NCBI GenBank assembly: GCA_020629155.1
Contig: JAHDDW010000002.1
Location: 1-64,000 of the forward strand
DNA: 64,000 bases
Origin: Acidimicrobiales bacterium
Lineage (GTDB): Bacteria; Actinomycetota; Acidimicrobiia; Acidimicrobiales; SZUA-35
Direction of reading: 5' to 3'
Below, one piece after another: positions 1 through 8,084 of this stretch. The notes beneath the pieces were generated by a model. It ran no database searches. It was not told the origin of the DNA and saw only the letters and a program-made list of their open reading frames with translations. The position numbers and the translations under genes are program-made. Position 1 is the stretch's first letter. The number at the start of each line of letters is the position of its first letter.

Positions 1-501
1 AAACAACCCGTTAATTCAAAACTGAACTTGCCGCAATCCCAAAGAGAACTATGCGTTAGACCTAACGCACACAAAAGCTTGACAGCGCATCCAAAGTTGA
101 GTGTGTTTGATACAGGTTTCGCAGCTTGGGCAGCAAAGGTAGCACCCAGCCAGCTTTTAACTACTCCTCATGTCTGGGGCGGCCTAGTGGAAAATTTTGT
201 TTCTCTAGAACTGTTAACACAAGCCAGTTGGATTTCATCAGCGTCACAAATCTACCATTGGCGGCAGAACAAACAAGAGGTGGATTGCATCCTTGTCAGT
301 CCACAAAATAGATATGTTGCTGTAGAGGTTAAAGCAGCTTCATCAGTCCATAATCAAGACACCAAAGGTATCAATCTTTTCAAAGAACGAGTCGGCAAGA
401 ATTTTATTGTCGGGATAGTACTTTATGCAGGTTCTGCTAGCTATCAATTAAACGAACACACGTGGGCTGTTCCGATTCATCATCTTTGGACTACTAAATA
501 A
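1..501 (+). CDS. DUF4143 ATPase C-terminal part (cut by window edge)
   Basis: The reading frame is open from base 1, so the gene starts before the window and only about 166 C-terminal residues are visible. The pattern of a conserved GGLVENF helix, a YHWRQ..EVDCIL core and a VAVEVKAASS strand is typical of the DUF4143 nuclease-like domain at the end of many bacterial AAA ATPases. The Glu-Val-Asp and Glu-Val-Lys positions match the PD-(D/E)XK-like core. The ATPase module itself is not visible. Function of this family is unsettled; many members sit on mobile or accessory DNA. A second, decayed piece of the same domain lies at 22877-23182. Confidence 0.8.
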   Translation, partial: KQPVNSKLNLPQSQRELCVRPNAHKSLTAHPKLSVFDTGFAAWAAKVAPSQLLTTPHVWGGLVENFVSLELLTQASWISSASQIYHWRQNKQEVDCILVSPQNRYVAVEVKAASSVHNQDTKGINLFKERVGKNFIVGIVLYAGSASYQLNEHTWAVPIHHLWTTK

Positions 502-503
502 AG

Positions 504-637
504 GGCATCCAAGCATGTCTATTTAGTTTAGATACCCTCGGTATTTCCGCTCCGATCGGGGCGTTTCCACGCAGATTTTAGCGGTTCTCTGGTAAAGCGA
601 TTTGATACAAAACGAATGAATAGAGATAGCGGTAAAT
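504..637 (+). repeat. Interspersed repeat R1, full-length copy A
   Basis: It begins with a GGGCATC...GATACCC inverted pair, then TCGGTATTTCCGCTCCG, a GGGGCGTTTCCACGCAGA block and TTTTAGCGGTTCTCTGGTAAA. About 100 bp match the reverse complement of 44505-44630 with roughly one change in ten by eye. It fills the gap between the DUF4143 gene and the J-domain gene and contains no ORF. Confidence 0.8.
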
Positions 638-642
638 CTTGG

Positions 643-1398
643 CTAGACAGCTTCGCTGTGGTGTTTGGCTACAGGCGTGTCCAATAGAATATTGCGAGCC
701 TCGGTAAGCTCTTCGATGCGTGTCGCCGCCGAGTTGTCTAGGCCGCCGTGATCGGGATGTGCTTTGCGCAACAACGAGCGGAACCTTTTTTTCACGATGC
801 GTTTAGAAGGCGACGTGCCGTTGAACGGATTAAAAGCTAATGTTTCCAATGCCCAGCTTCGTGAACCTGCGACCTGGGCACTAGCCAAAAAACCCTCGAC
901 AATATAGCTAGTGAAGCTTGCGTCTACGTTTTGGTTCCATGTTCGCGCTTTCTTCATGCTGCGAAATGCAACCCCTCTAGACTCTAACGGCAGTGATTGG
1001 GCCGCTAAAATTGCTCCTAAAACCAGCTGTTCTGGCAAAGCACTTCCATTGTTCAATTCAAAACGCAAAGAATCTTTGTGTTTGTGTATTCGTTGATTTG
1101 CCGAAAGAAGCCCGACTCTGTCGACTTGAAAGCGATGACGTACGATCGGCTGTGACACTTTGTGACCAGCAACGTAGCTAGCGAGAACATCATCGAGCTC
1201 TTCGCACAGATCAGCAGAGATACATCGATAGTTCTCAGCAGCGATCGCAGCCAGCAGCAAAGCGCCATAATATGGGTACTGCGTCGGCAAATTCTGCACA
1301 CCTAAAGCGATTCGTCTCGTTGGAGCCATTGGCCGGGAATGACATATCGCTAGCTCGGCTACAATCACATCCATTAACGTAGCATCTTCTGTGAGCAA
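643..1398 (-). CDS. J-domain-containing protein
   Basis: A 251-residue protein whose last 60 residues form a J-domain-like hairpin with the diagnostic HPD tripeptide in RKAHPDHGG, followed by the helix EELTEARNILLD. J domains stimulate Hsp70 ATPase activity. The N-terminal 180 residues are helical and I do not recognise them, so the substrate is unknown. It is not DnaJ itself, because there is no G/F linker or zinc domain and the J domain is C-terminal. The start overlaps the divergent PPK2 start by 8 nt; the internal ATG at 1374 would remove that overlap. Confidence 0.75.
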   Translation of the reverse strand: MLTEDATLMDVIVAELAICHSRPMAPTRRIALGVQNLPTQYPYYGALLLAAIAAENYRCISADLCEELDDVLASYVAGHKVSQPIVRHRFQVDRVGLLSANQRIHKHKDSLRFELNNGSALPEQLVLGAILAAQSLPLESRGVAFRSMKKARTWNQNVDASFTSYIVEGFLASAQVAGSRSWALETLAFNPFNGTSPSKRIVKKRFRSLLRKAHPDHGGLDNSAATRIEELTEARNILLDTPVAKHHSEAV

Positions 1399-2308
1399 AG
1401 AGTTATTTTCTCAACCAAAGAGCCGATATAGTACGGTGAGCTTTACAAGCTCAAGACGTGACATTCTGTCAGAAAGTGTGTTGAGAACCGTGACCTTTGC
1501 TATCGATCATTTTCAAGTTTCGCCTGGCCAAGGTGTTGACCTAAGCCTCATCGACGCTAACGACACTCCATTTTGGGATCCGACAGATAAAGCTGGTGCA
1601 AAAAAACATGTCGCGTCGCTGGCAAAAGAGTTGCAGCAGCAACAAGCTATGCTGTGGGCGCAAGGCAAACATAAAGTGCTCCTTGTTCTCCAAGCTATGG
1701 ACGCTGGCGGCAAAGACGGCACTATTGGCAAAGTCCTGAAAGGGATGAACCCTAGTGGCGTTCGAGTTGAATCGTTCAAAAAGCCAACGAACAACGAGCT
1801 TGCGCACGACTATTTATGGCGCGTCCACCAAAAAACACCTGGTGCAGGCGAGTTGACTGTCTTCAACCGAAGCCACTATGAAGATGTACTCGTTGTGCGA
1901 GTTATGGACCTGGTTGAGCCTCGTGTTTGGCAGAAACGCTACGATCACATCAAAGCGTTTGAGCAACTTTTATCTGATGAGGGCACGACAGTTATTAAAA
2001 TATATCTGCATATCTCTAAAGATGAGCAGCGAAACAGGCTACAATCTCGCCTTGACGAGCCGACCAAAAACTGGAAGTTTGACGTAGGCGACCTTGAGCA
2101 CCGCACAAAGTGGGACCAGTATCAAGAAGCTTTCCAAGACGCACTCAACAAAACAAGTACTGCGGACTGCCCTTGGTATGTGGTGCCAGCAAACCGAAAA
2201 TGGTATCGAAACATTGTTGTTTCAGAAATTCTCAACCAGACATTAACCGGCCTGAAACTCAGCTATCCCAAAGCCCCCGACATAGCCAATATTGTTATCG
2301 ACAGCTAG
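1391..2308 (+). CDS. PPK2 family polyphosphate:nucleotide phosphotransferase
   Basis: Polyphosphate kinase 2 enzymes move phosphate between polyphosphate and nucleotides in the cytoplasm. The Walker A loop AMDAGGKDGTIG is near residues 102-113, the lid region EPRVWQKRYDHI follows, and the NRSHYEDVLVVRV Walker B segment is near 159-171. The length of about 305 fits the PPK2-related class. The first 30 residues are not typical, and GTG codons at 1478 or 1490 leave a normal N-terminus starting near AIDHFQVSPGQGVDLS; either would also end the head-to-head overlap with the J-domain gene. Whether it favours AMP, ADP or both cannot be read from the sequence. Confidence 0.9.
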   Translation: MSKELFSQPKSRYSTVSFTSSRRDILSESVLRTVTFAIDHFQVSPGQGVDLSLIDANDTPFWDPTDKAGAKKHVASLAKELQQQQAMLWAQGKHKVLLVLQAMDAGGKDGTIGKVLKGMNPSGVRVESFKKPTNNELAHDYLWRVHQKTPGAGELTVFNRSHYEDVLVVRVMDLVEPRVWQKRYDHIKAFEQLLSDEGTTVIKIYLHISKDEQRNRLQSRLDEPTKNWKFDVGDLEHRTKWDQYQEAFQDALNKTSTADCPWYVVPANRKWYRNIVVSEILNQTLTGLKLSYPKAPDIANIVIDS

Positions 2309-2311
2309 CAG

Positions 2312-2923
2312 TTACGTAAGTAGTGATTTGGTTTTATCTTTCAGCTTATCGAGTCTTGAAGCCGACATTTCTAGGACTTCTTTCGCGTGTTTATGCGCTG
2401 CAGCTTTTTCGTTTTTATTGTCAATGCGGTCGAAGATTAAGAGGCCGTCAAGATGGTCGAGCTCGTGTTGAAACAGGCGAGCTGCTAAGCCATCAAGTTC
2501 GAAATGCAAAGGTTCACCAGCGCTAGTAAACCCTGAAACAGTTATTTTTTCTGGACGGTCAAGTGGCCAAAAAAAGTGAGGAATAGAAAGGCAACCTTCG
2601 TCATAGGACCAAAGCTCTTCGGAAAATGATTCGATAACAGGGTTAAAAATAACGCCGTACATTTGCTCGGAATTTTCATGGCCTGGGTGGCGTTCTGGGT
2701 TGACATCTCGCAAGTCATAAGCAAACGCCCGTAAGCTGATCCCTATTTGGTTAGCAGCGAGCCCGATCCCGTTATCTTCTTCATCGAGGGCTTTAAGCAA
2801 CGTTTTTGCTAGCTTCTCGGTCTTGGGGCCAAAGGACTCAACCTCTTTACAGCGAGTGGTTAAAACAGGGTCGCCTTGAACGCGTATGGTGTGGCCAATT
2901 TTTTTGTTAAGTGAAAGTTCCAT
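2312..2923 (-). CDS. def: Peptide deformylase
   Basis: It removes the N-formyl group from nascent proteins. All three metal and active-site motifs are present: GIGLAANQIG (about 52-61), EGCLSIP with the metal Cys near 111, and QHELDHLDG with HEXXH near 153-157. At 203 residues it is of normal length. It lies 14 nt downstream of a small membrane protein gene on the same strand, suggesting cotranscription, and ends 3 nt from the convergent PPK2 gene. No strong Shine-Dalgarno is visible at the ATG, which fits translational coupling. Confidence 0.95.
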   Translation of the reverse strand: MELSLNKKIGHTIRVQGDPVLTTRCKEVESFGPKTEKLAKTLLKALDEEDNGIGLAANQIGISLRAFAYDLRDVNPERHPGHENSEQMYGVIFNPVIESFSEELWSYDEGCLSIPHFFWPLDRPEKITVSGFTSAGEPLHFELDGLAARLFQHELDHLDGLLIFDRIDNKNEKAAAHKHAKEVLEMSASRLDKLKDKTKSLLT

Positions 2924-2937
2924 AGTTATTCAAATTT

Positions 2938-3150
2938 TTAGGATATGGTGCTCGATGAGACATCTGGTTGGCTAGTAACTGGTTCGCGCTCCCCTAGGTC
3001 AAGGTTATCTGCATCTTCTAGCTGCCCTGAAATTCGTTTATTTGCCAGCCAAAGCAAGAAGCCTACAATCCCCAACGGCGCTACCACCATTAATATTTCG
3101 TCCCAACCGCCTTGGTGGGCCACTAACTGTGCGAAGTAGCGTAGGTTCAT
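2938..3150 (-). CDS. Small single-pass membrane protein
   Basis: A 70-residue protein with one clear hydrophobic segment (ILMVVAPLGIVGFLLWLA, about 19-36) followed by a basic KRISG stop-transfer and an acidic, Ser/Thr-rich tail. This predicts one membrane pass with a cytoplasmic C-terminus. It sits just upstream of def in the same direction. No family is recognised and the function is unknown. Length, codon use and spacing make it a credible gene rather than a chance ORF. Confidence 0.6.
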   Translation of the reverse strand: MNLRYFAQLVAHQGGWDEILMVVAPLGIVGFLLWLANKRISGQLEDADNLDLGEREPVTSQPDVSSSTIS

Positions 3151-3328
3151 ACTTTCAATTCTAACAAAGAGGGCCGTCTTTAATCGAACATACCCTCTGT
3201 TTTCTGCTGCGTTCGATGGGTAGCTGCTCTATTGATCAAGAAAAAGGCGCTAGAAGGTATCCCTAGAGGAAAGTCGACTAAAACGCCGCGTTTCAGGTAG
3301 CCTAGAACGAATCGATAGCGGAGAAATA

Positions 3329-3670
3329 ATGCCTGAAGAATCGCCAATAAAAGATGCAACAATAGATGCTTCTGAAGAAGTTGTCGATCAGAGCGATCTC
3401 TACAGCAAAGTGGCTGATGTTGTGAAAACGATTCGACCTGCTGTGCAAGCAGACAATGGCGATATTTTCCTTCGAGACGTTGACGAAGCCTCAGGCGTCG
3501 TATCTGTTGAACTTGTGGGTGCTTGCGTGTCGTGTCCTGCGTCGACGCAGACATTGAAAGACGGGTTAGAGCGTATTTTGAAGCAACGAGTCGAGGGCAT
3601 TACCTCGGTGCAACATGTCGGCGCTGCTTTACTCGGCGAAACCGAAGACGGTACACCTGTCACATTGTAA
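3329..3670 (+). CDS. NifU-like C-terminal domain protein (Fe-S scaffold/carrier)
   Basis: A 113-residue protein made almost entirely of a NifU C-terminal domain. The core VVKTIRPAVQADNGDIFLRDVD is followed by GACVSCPAS with the CxxC cluster-binding pair near residues 66 and 69, then TLKDGLERILKQRV. Such proteins carry [4Fe-4S] clusters to client enzymes. The ATG is preceded by GGAG at a good distance. No other suf or isc genes lie in the window, so it is probably a stand-alone carrier. Confidence 0.92.
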   Translation: MPEESPIKDATIDASEEVVDQSDLYSKVADVVKTIRPAVQADNGDIFLRDVDEASGVVSVELVGACVSCPASTQTLKDGLERILKQRVEGITSVQHVGAALLGETEDGTPVTL

Positions 3671-3714
3671 ATCGATCTAGATGGTTTATTCCAAGTTCTC
3701 TTTTCCAGCTAAAT

Positions 3715-3936
3715 ACGTGTCACTCCCAGCCACCACGTCACTCCCAGCCAACCACCACGTCATTCCCAGCCAACCACCACGTCATTCCCAGCCACGACTG
3801 GGAATCTAATCAAGGAGAGATCCCCAATCAAGTTGGGGATGACGAGACCAAGTGGAGGATGACAAGATCAAGTGGGGACGACGAGACTAAGCTGGAGATG
3901 ACAAGAACAAGTGGGGACGACGGGATCGAGCTATGA
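3715..3936 (+). repeat. Interspersed repeat R2 with tandem arrays, copy 1
   Basis: Three parts follow one another. First, four near-identical units of CACGTCAYTCCCAGCC occur in tandem with ACCA spacers. Next come two hairpins, ATTCCCAG/CTGGGAAT and ATCCCCAA/TTGGGGAT. Last is a run of roughly 20-nt units of the type GATGACAAGATCAAGTGG. A 137-residue ORF across this block is low-complexity and not a gene. The same hairpin and tail recur at 63370-63495. Confidence 0.85.
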
Positions 3937-3946
3937 AGAAAAACAA

Positions 3947-3980
3947 AAGGGTGCAGCTGACAAATGTCAACTGCACCCTT
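3947..3980 (-). terminator. Rho-independent terminator of mscL
   Basis: AAGGGTGCAG-TGAC pairs with GTCA-CTGCACCCTT around a short AT loop. On the minus strand the stem is followed by TTGTTTTTC, as expected for termination just after the mscL stop at 4006. Confidence 0.8.
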
Positions 3981-4005
3981 TACGTTAGATAGCAATCGCT
4001 ACTTT

Positions 4006-4422
4006 TTAGCGACCACTTTTTAGAAGATCACGAATTTCAGTAAGCAGTGCTTGATCTGGTGTTGCCGCAGCAGTAGTTTTTGCTCCACCTTTGTTAAGAG
4101 CTTTAACAATCATAAAGACAACGAATGCTACAACAATGAAAGAGATAAGTTCTTGGAGGAAAGGCCCGACAAGAAGTCCACCTTCGACATCTTCAACTAT
4201 TTTTCCAGATTCAAGTTCTCTTTGACCGACGACTTCGCCACCAATTTTGAGATTAGCAACAAAACTGCCAGGATCGTTATTGCCCACGGCAAGACCGACA
4301 AGCTGCATAATGAGGTCAACCACGGCATCGACGACTGGTTTGATAGCGAGTGCTAGGACAAGGCCTACCGCCGCAGGGATTACATTAAATTTTTCTAAGA
4401 ATTCTTTGAATTCTTTTAGCAT
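4006..4422 (-). CDS. mscL: Large-conductance mechanosensitive channel MscL
   Basis: MscL opens under membrane tension to release solutes during hypo-osmotic shock. The N-terminus MLKEFKEFLEKFNVIPAAVG and first pore helix GLVLALAIKPVVDAVVDLIM match the family, as does the second helix (FLQELISFIVVAFVVFMIVKAL) and a charged C-terminal bundle ending LLTEIRDLLKSGR. It has 138 residues. The ATG at 4422 was chosen over an upstream frame extension because it has AAGGAG about 6 nt upstream and gives the canonical amphipathic N-terminal helix. The extracellular loop is longer than in E. coli. Confidence 0.93.
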   Translation of the reverse strand: MLKEFKEFLEKFNVIPAAVGLVLALAIKPVVDAVVDLIMQLVGLAVGNNDPGSFVANLKIGGEVVGQRELESGKIVEDVEGGLLVGPFLQELISFIVVAFVVFMIVKALNKGGAKTTAAATPDQALLTEIRDLLKSGR

Positions 4423-4573
4423 TATTTTCTCCTTTTGAGCGCCAACTGATCCTCTGTCAGCCAACTAAGTGTTTGTAACTTCTTGTAGACTAGAGGGTAC
4501 CAGTATCGTTAGCGTGCCGTATGGCGGGTAATTTTACTAAACCTAAACACTTTCGCAGGAAAGGTCACTGTTA

Positions 4574-5413
4574 GTGCTTGAACAAGACGCTTCATGTTAT
4601 AAACATAAGAAAAATAAGGCGTCAGTCTCATGCCAACGGTGTGAAAACCCTATGTGCGTATCTTGCATGCGTCAGGCCTCTGTGGGCTACCACTGCCCCG
4701 ATTGCGTCAAATCAAGCAGCCAAAAAGTGTATCATGGTATAGGCGCATCCGTAAGCGCACCATATGCAGTAGGCACCCTTCTAGCGGCAATTATCGGCGT
4801 GTATTTGCTACATTATTTCGGCGACGCTTCCGAAAACCCGCCATCGTATGCGTTGCGTTCATCATGGTGGCTGGTTGGCACAAAAGTAGAAAATGGTGAA
4901 TGGTGGCGTGTCATAAGCTCTGGTTTTGCCCATGCGAACATCGTGCACTTAGGCATGAATGGCTATGCGCTTTGGGTCTTCGGTAAAGAATTAGAAGAGC
5001 GTTTCGGCAAAGTTGCGTTGTCTCTGTTCTTTTTTGGTGGTCTATTCGGTGGGTCTTTAGCGGTAGTGCAATTCAACTTTTTTGCGCCGACGTTAGGGGC
5101 TTCAGGGGCGATCCTAGGACTAATCGGTGCACTATCTGTTGCGCTGTATGATCGTGGCGTAAATATTTTTCAGACACCTTTAGGGGGCATAGCCTTACTT
5201 AACCTTGGGTTGCCTCTATTGGTTACACAAATTTCTTTCTGGGGCCATATGGGAGGCTTTTTAGGCGGCGCACTAGCAGCTTGGGTGCTGCTTATTGCGT
5301 CTAAAAAAGTTTCTGAGAACCTCTATGTAAGTTGGGGTTTGACGGCGCTAACTTGCCTGACCTTAGCAGGAGCCTCCTACGCAGTTGTTGAAGCTGGGCT
5401 TTATCAGCAGTAG
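4574..5413 (+). CDS. Rhomboid intramembrane serine protease with N-terminal zinc finger
   Basis: Rhomboids cleave transmembrane helices. The first 45 residues hold a B-box-like zinc finger (CQRCENPMCVSC, then HCPDC). Six or more membrane segments follow, with GFAHANIVHLGMNG in the first conserved loop, the catalytic Ser in GASGA (about 177) and the catalytic His in GHMGG (about 225). The start is GTG with AGGAAAGG upstream. The zinc finger plus rhomboid arrangement is common in actinobacteria. Substrate is unknown. Confidence 0.9.
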   Translation: MLEQDASCYKHKKNKASVSCQRCENPMCVSCMRQASVGYHCPDCVKSSSQKVYHGIGASVSAPYAVGTLLAAIIGVYLLHYFGDASENPPSYALRSSWWLVGTKVENGEWWRVISSGFAHANIVHLGMNGYALWVFGKELEERFGKVALSLFFFGGLFGGSLAVVQFNFFAPTLGASGAILGLIGALSVALYDRGVNIFQTPLGGIALLNLGLPLLVTQISFWGHMGGFLGGALAAWVLLIASKKVSENLYVSWGLTALTCLTLAGASYAVVEAGLYQQ

Positions 5414-5418
5414 CCAGC

Positions 5419-5853
5419 TTATTCGACTTGTTGTTTGAGCAACGCTAGGTTCTGCTTCCAAATCAAACGCAAAACTGGTTTCGCTAGGAAAGCACCTAAC
5501 GGCCCACCCATCCACCAGGGAAAGAAAAGTTCTTCTTCCCAACTGAAAAACGTTTGGTTCTCACCGAGCGGCGTGAGCAGAAACTCGCCAACTCCTGTCA
5601 CGATGCCGCTATGAGTCACACCCATAGCAACGTTTTCTTCCCACCGTGTTATTTCCATTTTGTCATTCAGCGAGATAGGCCCAACCTTTGTAAGGCAATC
5701 AAACGTTGTGCCTACGCCCTGACGTTGCGTACTGGTGAACGAAATCGAATGTGCGTCTTTCATCCACTGTGTATGGGAATCGATATGTTGCACATAGTTC
5801 CAAAGCACTTCGGGTGTAACATCGAGAACGGTAGTTACCTTTATTTTTGGCAT
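5419..5853 (-). CDS. SRPBCC family (START/polyketide cyclase-like) protein
   Basis: A 144-residue single-domain protein. The opening strand and helix (VTTVLDVTPEVLWNYVQHIDSHTQWM) and the long C-terminal helix fit the SRPBCC helix-grip fold, which binds hydrophobic ligands in a deep pocket. There is no catalytic signature, so the ligand is unknown. It ends 6 nt from the convergent rhomboid gene and lies 15 nt downstream of purU on the same strand, so the two may be cotranscribed. Confidence 0.75.
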   Translation of the reverse strand: MPKIKVTTVLDVTPEVLWNYVQHIDSHTQWMKDAHSISFTSTQRQGVGTTFDCLTKVGPISLNDKMEITRWEENVAMGVTHSGIVTGVGEFLLTPLGENQTFFSWEEELFFPWWMGGPLGAFLAKPVLRLIWKQNLALLKQQVE

Positions 5854-5868
5854 ACACAGCCACCTTAC

Positions 5869-6732
5869 CTAATCAAAAACAACCGTTTTATGGTCGAGTA
5901 GAAAAATTCTATCTTCAGCATGAGCCTTAACAGCACGCGAAAGCACACGCCGTTCAACATCACGACCTTTTGTGGCTAGTTCGTTACGAGTTTCCCGATG
6001 TGTCACCGCAGCAACATCTTGCGTGATGATCGGCCCCTCGTCTAGCTCAGGCGTCACATAGTGCGCTGTCGCCCCAATCAACTTGACACCTCGGTCCCAT
6101 GCCTGTTGGTACGGGTCCGCACCTTTAAAACTCGGAAGAAACGAGTGATGAATATTAATAATCGACCCAGCATGTGCGTCACAAAAAGCAGGTGAAAGAA
6201 TCTGCATGTAGCGAGCCAACACAATGAAGTCAATAGCATGCGTATCGATAAGTTCGGCCACCTGCTGCTCAGCTTTTTGCTTGGCATCTGCCGAAACTTC
6301 GATGTGTTTAAATTGCGCATCATGTGCAACGGCAAGATCATGCAAATCGTTATGGTTAGAAACAACGATAGGTATTTCTAGAGAAAGTTCACCACTGTGG
6401 ATGCGGTAGAACAAGTCAATCATGCAATGGTCATACTTAGATACCATAAGTAACGCTTTACGAGGAACCGAGCGATCTCGGATCGAAAGGTGTGCTTGCA
6501 AAGAAGCACTCCGCTGCAACAACGCATCGCTAACCTTTTGGGGTGTTTCAATTGTTGTTTCGAATACAGAACGCATACAAAACGTGTTCGTCTGAGGCTC
6601 TCGAAATTCGCTATTGGCAATAATGTTTGCTCCAAGTTCAAGCAAACCTTGAGCAATGCTTGCCACGACACCTGGCTGATCAGGACATGAAAGTTTCAAA
6701 ACATAGGTTTTCACGGCAATACTGTAGTGCAC
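5869..6732 (-). CDS. purU: Formyltetrahydrofolate deformylase
   Basis: It hydrolyses 10-formyl-THF to formate and THF, balancing one-carbon pools. The N-terminal ACT domain begins LKLSCPDQPGVVASIAQGL (about 12-30) and the C-terminal formyl-transferase-like domain contains NIHHSFLPSFKG and DEGPIITQ. The catalytic Asn193, His195 and Asp231 equivalents are all visible. The start is probably the GTG at 6711 (giving an MKTYVLKLSCPDQPG-type N-terminus) rather than the GTG at 6732; neither has a clear Shine-Dalgarno. Confidence 0.93.
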   Translation of the reverse strand: MHYSIAVKTYVLKLSCPDQPGVVASIAQGLLELGANIIANSEFREPQTNTFCMRSVFETTIETPQKVSDALLQRSASLQAHLSIRDRSVPRKALLMVSKYDHCMIDLFYRIHSGELSLEIPIVVSNHNDLHDLAVAHDAQFKHIEVSADAKQKAEQQVAELIDTHAIDFIVLARYMQILSPAFCDAHAGSIINIHHSFLPSFKGADPYQQAWDRGVKLIGATAHYVTPELDEGPIITQDVAAVTHRETRNELATKGRDVERRVLSRAVKAHAEDRIFLLDHKTVVFD

Positions 6733-6779
6733 TTACGAACAAAAAAGCAGCACCTAGTTATGGGTATCCTTGGATGCCC

Positions 6780-7931
6780 TTATGTTTCGATAGTTATCGC
6801 ACTAACATTTTCTTGACGAAGCGATGCATGAAGGAAGCATGTTTGTTCACTCATAAACTGGATTTTTTGCGCAGTTGCTTCGTCTTCTTCTGTTGTCAGG
6901 AACGTGTGGGTATCAACAGGCTCAACATGAGCTTTGCCATCGCCAACAATAAAATCTGTATCTAAAATTACGCTATAGGCTGACAAATTTTTCTTTGCGA
7001 TAGCCACATAGCGGCCAATTTGGGTCATATAGCAAAACCCTACTCCTGCAGAAAGATACGCTAACGCACTTGGAGCTCGCCCCTGTTCAGATAGGTCGCT
7101 ACGAAAACAAAACAGCGACCCGTTCGGTTTAATAGCCTGAATTTTCGCTTCGATAATTTGGCTGTTTGTCACAGTGCAAACTGTTTCGATATGCAACATG
7201 CGTTTTTGCTCTTCACTAAAAGAGCTGCCCACCGTTTTAGGCTCTGTATGCAATGGTTTCGTGCAAGCAAGTTTTTCTAAAGCGTTTGTTAACGAAAGAG
7301 TAGCTGTTTCAGGTTTAGCTACCAAAATTTCTTCCGACGGATCTACAAGGTCATCTGCTTCTGAAACGAGAACATCTCCTGCGCTAATTCTTTTGCCGTT
7401 GTGATAGAGAGCGAACGTGTTTTGTAATGCCTGCTCCATACAAGCCTGCACAGGACACGTTTTTTGTGCAAGCACAATTAGTTCTTGCACAACATCAGCT
7501 GAAGCGCTGCTATCAGCCTTGATGGCTATCTCTGCTGGCAGTGAACCGCCGACCATATTGCCCCGAAGCGCAGAACCTTCCATCGTGTAATAGGTCGCTT
7601 GCTGCAACGTATAGTTAGCAAAAGTGACGCCAGCGTCGTGCGCATGGCGAAACAATTCTTTCGTGAAAGAAAAAGCAACAGCTGCAGCAAAAAAACCGAG
7701 AGGGAAAGCAGACAGGTCTGTGCCGTTTAAATACGCACCTTCGTCACAGACCATGCGCCATGTATCGCCTGTTTGACGGTTAGTAATTAGCGCTTCTTTT
7801 TGCATCCCTTCAAGAGCTCGAAACTTTGAACGAAACGATTGACGCGTCGAACCTTCATGCGACACATCAGGCTGTTGTTGCCCCGATTTATAGAGCAACG
7901 GATAGCCCAATGATTCTATAGATGCACTCAT
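6780..7931 (-). CDS. Tandem OsmC-domain protein
   Basis: A 383-residue protein with two OsmC-like modules. The first (about 20-190) has the helix with AQKTCPVQACMEQ; the second (about 240-375) has the SALAYLSAGVGFCYMTQIGRY helix. OsmC/Ohr proteins are thiol peroxidases, and the Cys residues in both helices could be redox active, though the exact catalytic pair is not certain. It is transcribed divergently from an FAD monooxygenase over a shared palindrome at 7989-8009, so the two probably act together, perhaps against an organic peroxide or aromatic compound. Confidence 0.75.
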   Translation of the reverse strand: MSASIESLGYPLLYKSGQQQPDVSHEGSTRQSFRSKFRALEGMQKEALITNRQTGDTWRMVCDEGAYLNGTDLSAFPLGFFAAAVAFSFTKELFRHAHDAGVTFANYTLQQATYYTMEGSALRGNMVGGSLPAEIAIKADSSASADVVQELIVLAQKTCPVQACMEQALQNTFALYHNGKRISAGDVLVSEADDLVDPSEEILVAKPETATLSLTNALEKLACTKPLHTEPKTVGSSFSEEQKRMLHIETVCTVTNSQIIEAKIQAIKPNGSLFCFRSDLSEQGRAPSALAYLSAGVGFCYMTQIGRYVAIAKKNLSAYSVILDTDFIVGDGKAHVEPVDTHTFLTTEEDEATAQKIQFMSEQTCFLHASLRQENVSAITIET

Positions 7932-7988
7932 TGCAAACTTCTTTCTACATGTGTGGGTAAGGATGCACTTCGAATTGTAGCATTGTTC

Positions 7989-8009
7989 GTATCTTAATTT
8001 TTAAGACAC
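7989..8009. promoter_or_regulatory. Palindromic operator between OsmC and monooxygenase genes
   Basis: Arms GTATCTTAA and TTAAGACAC are separated by TTT. They form an inverted repeat with one mismatch in nine, inside the 153-bp divergent gap. Size and symmetry fit a MarR- or HxlR-type dimer site. No such regulator is encoded nearby. Confidence 0.5.
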
Positions 8010-8084
8010 TCAAAATATGTGTGCAGCATCTATGTAGGCTGACGTGTCAACTCGAAGCTAGATGACCATAAAGGTGAGTCCATT

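Noticed and set aside
3715-3795. Possible CRISPR array
   Set aside because: Units are adjacent with 3-7 nt between them and no unique spacers, and there are no cas genes in the window.
3523-3936. 137-residue ORF over the NifU tail and R2 repeat
   Set aside because: It reads through tandem and hairpin repeat sequence, gives HSQP and GDD low-complexity peptide, and overlaps the real NifU frame.
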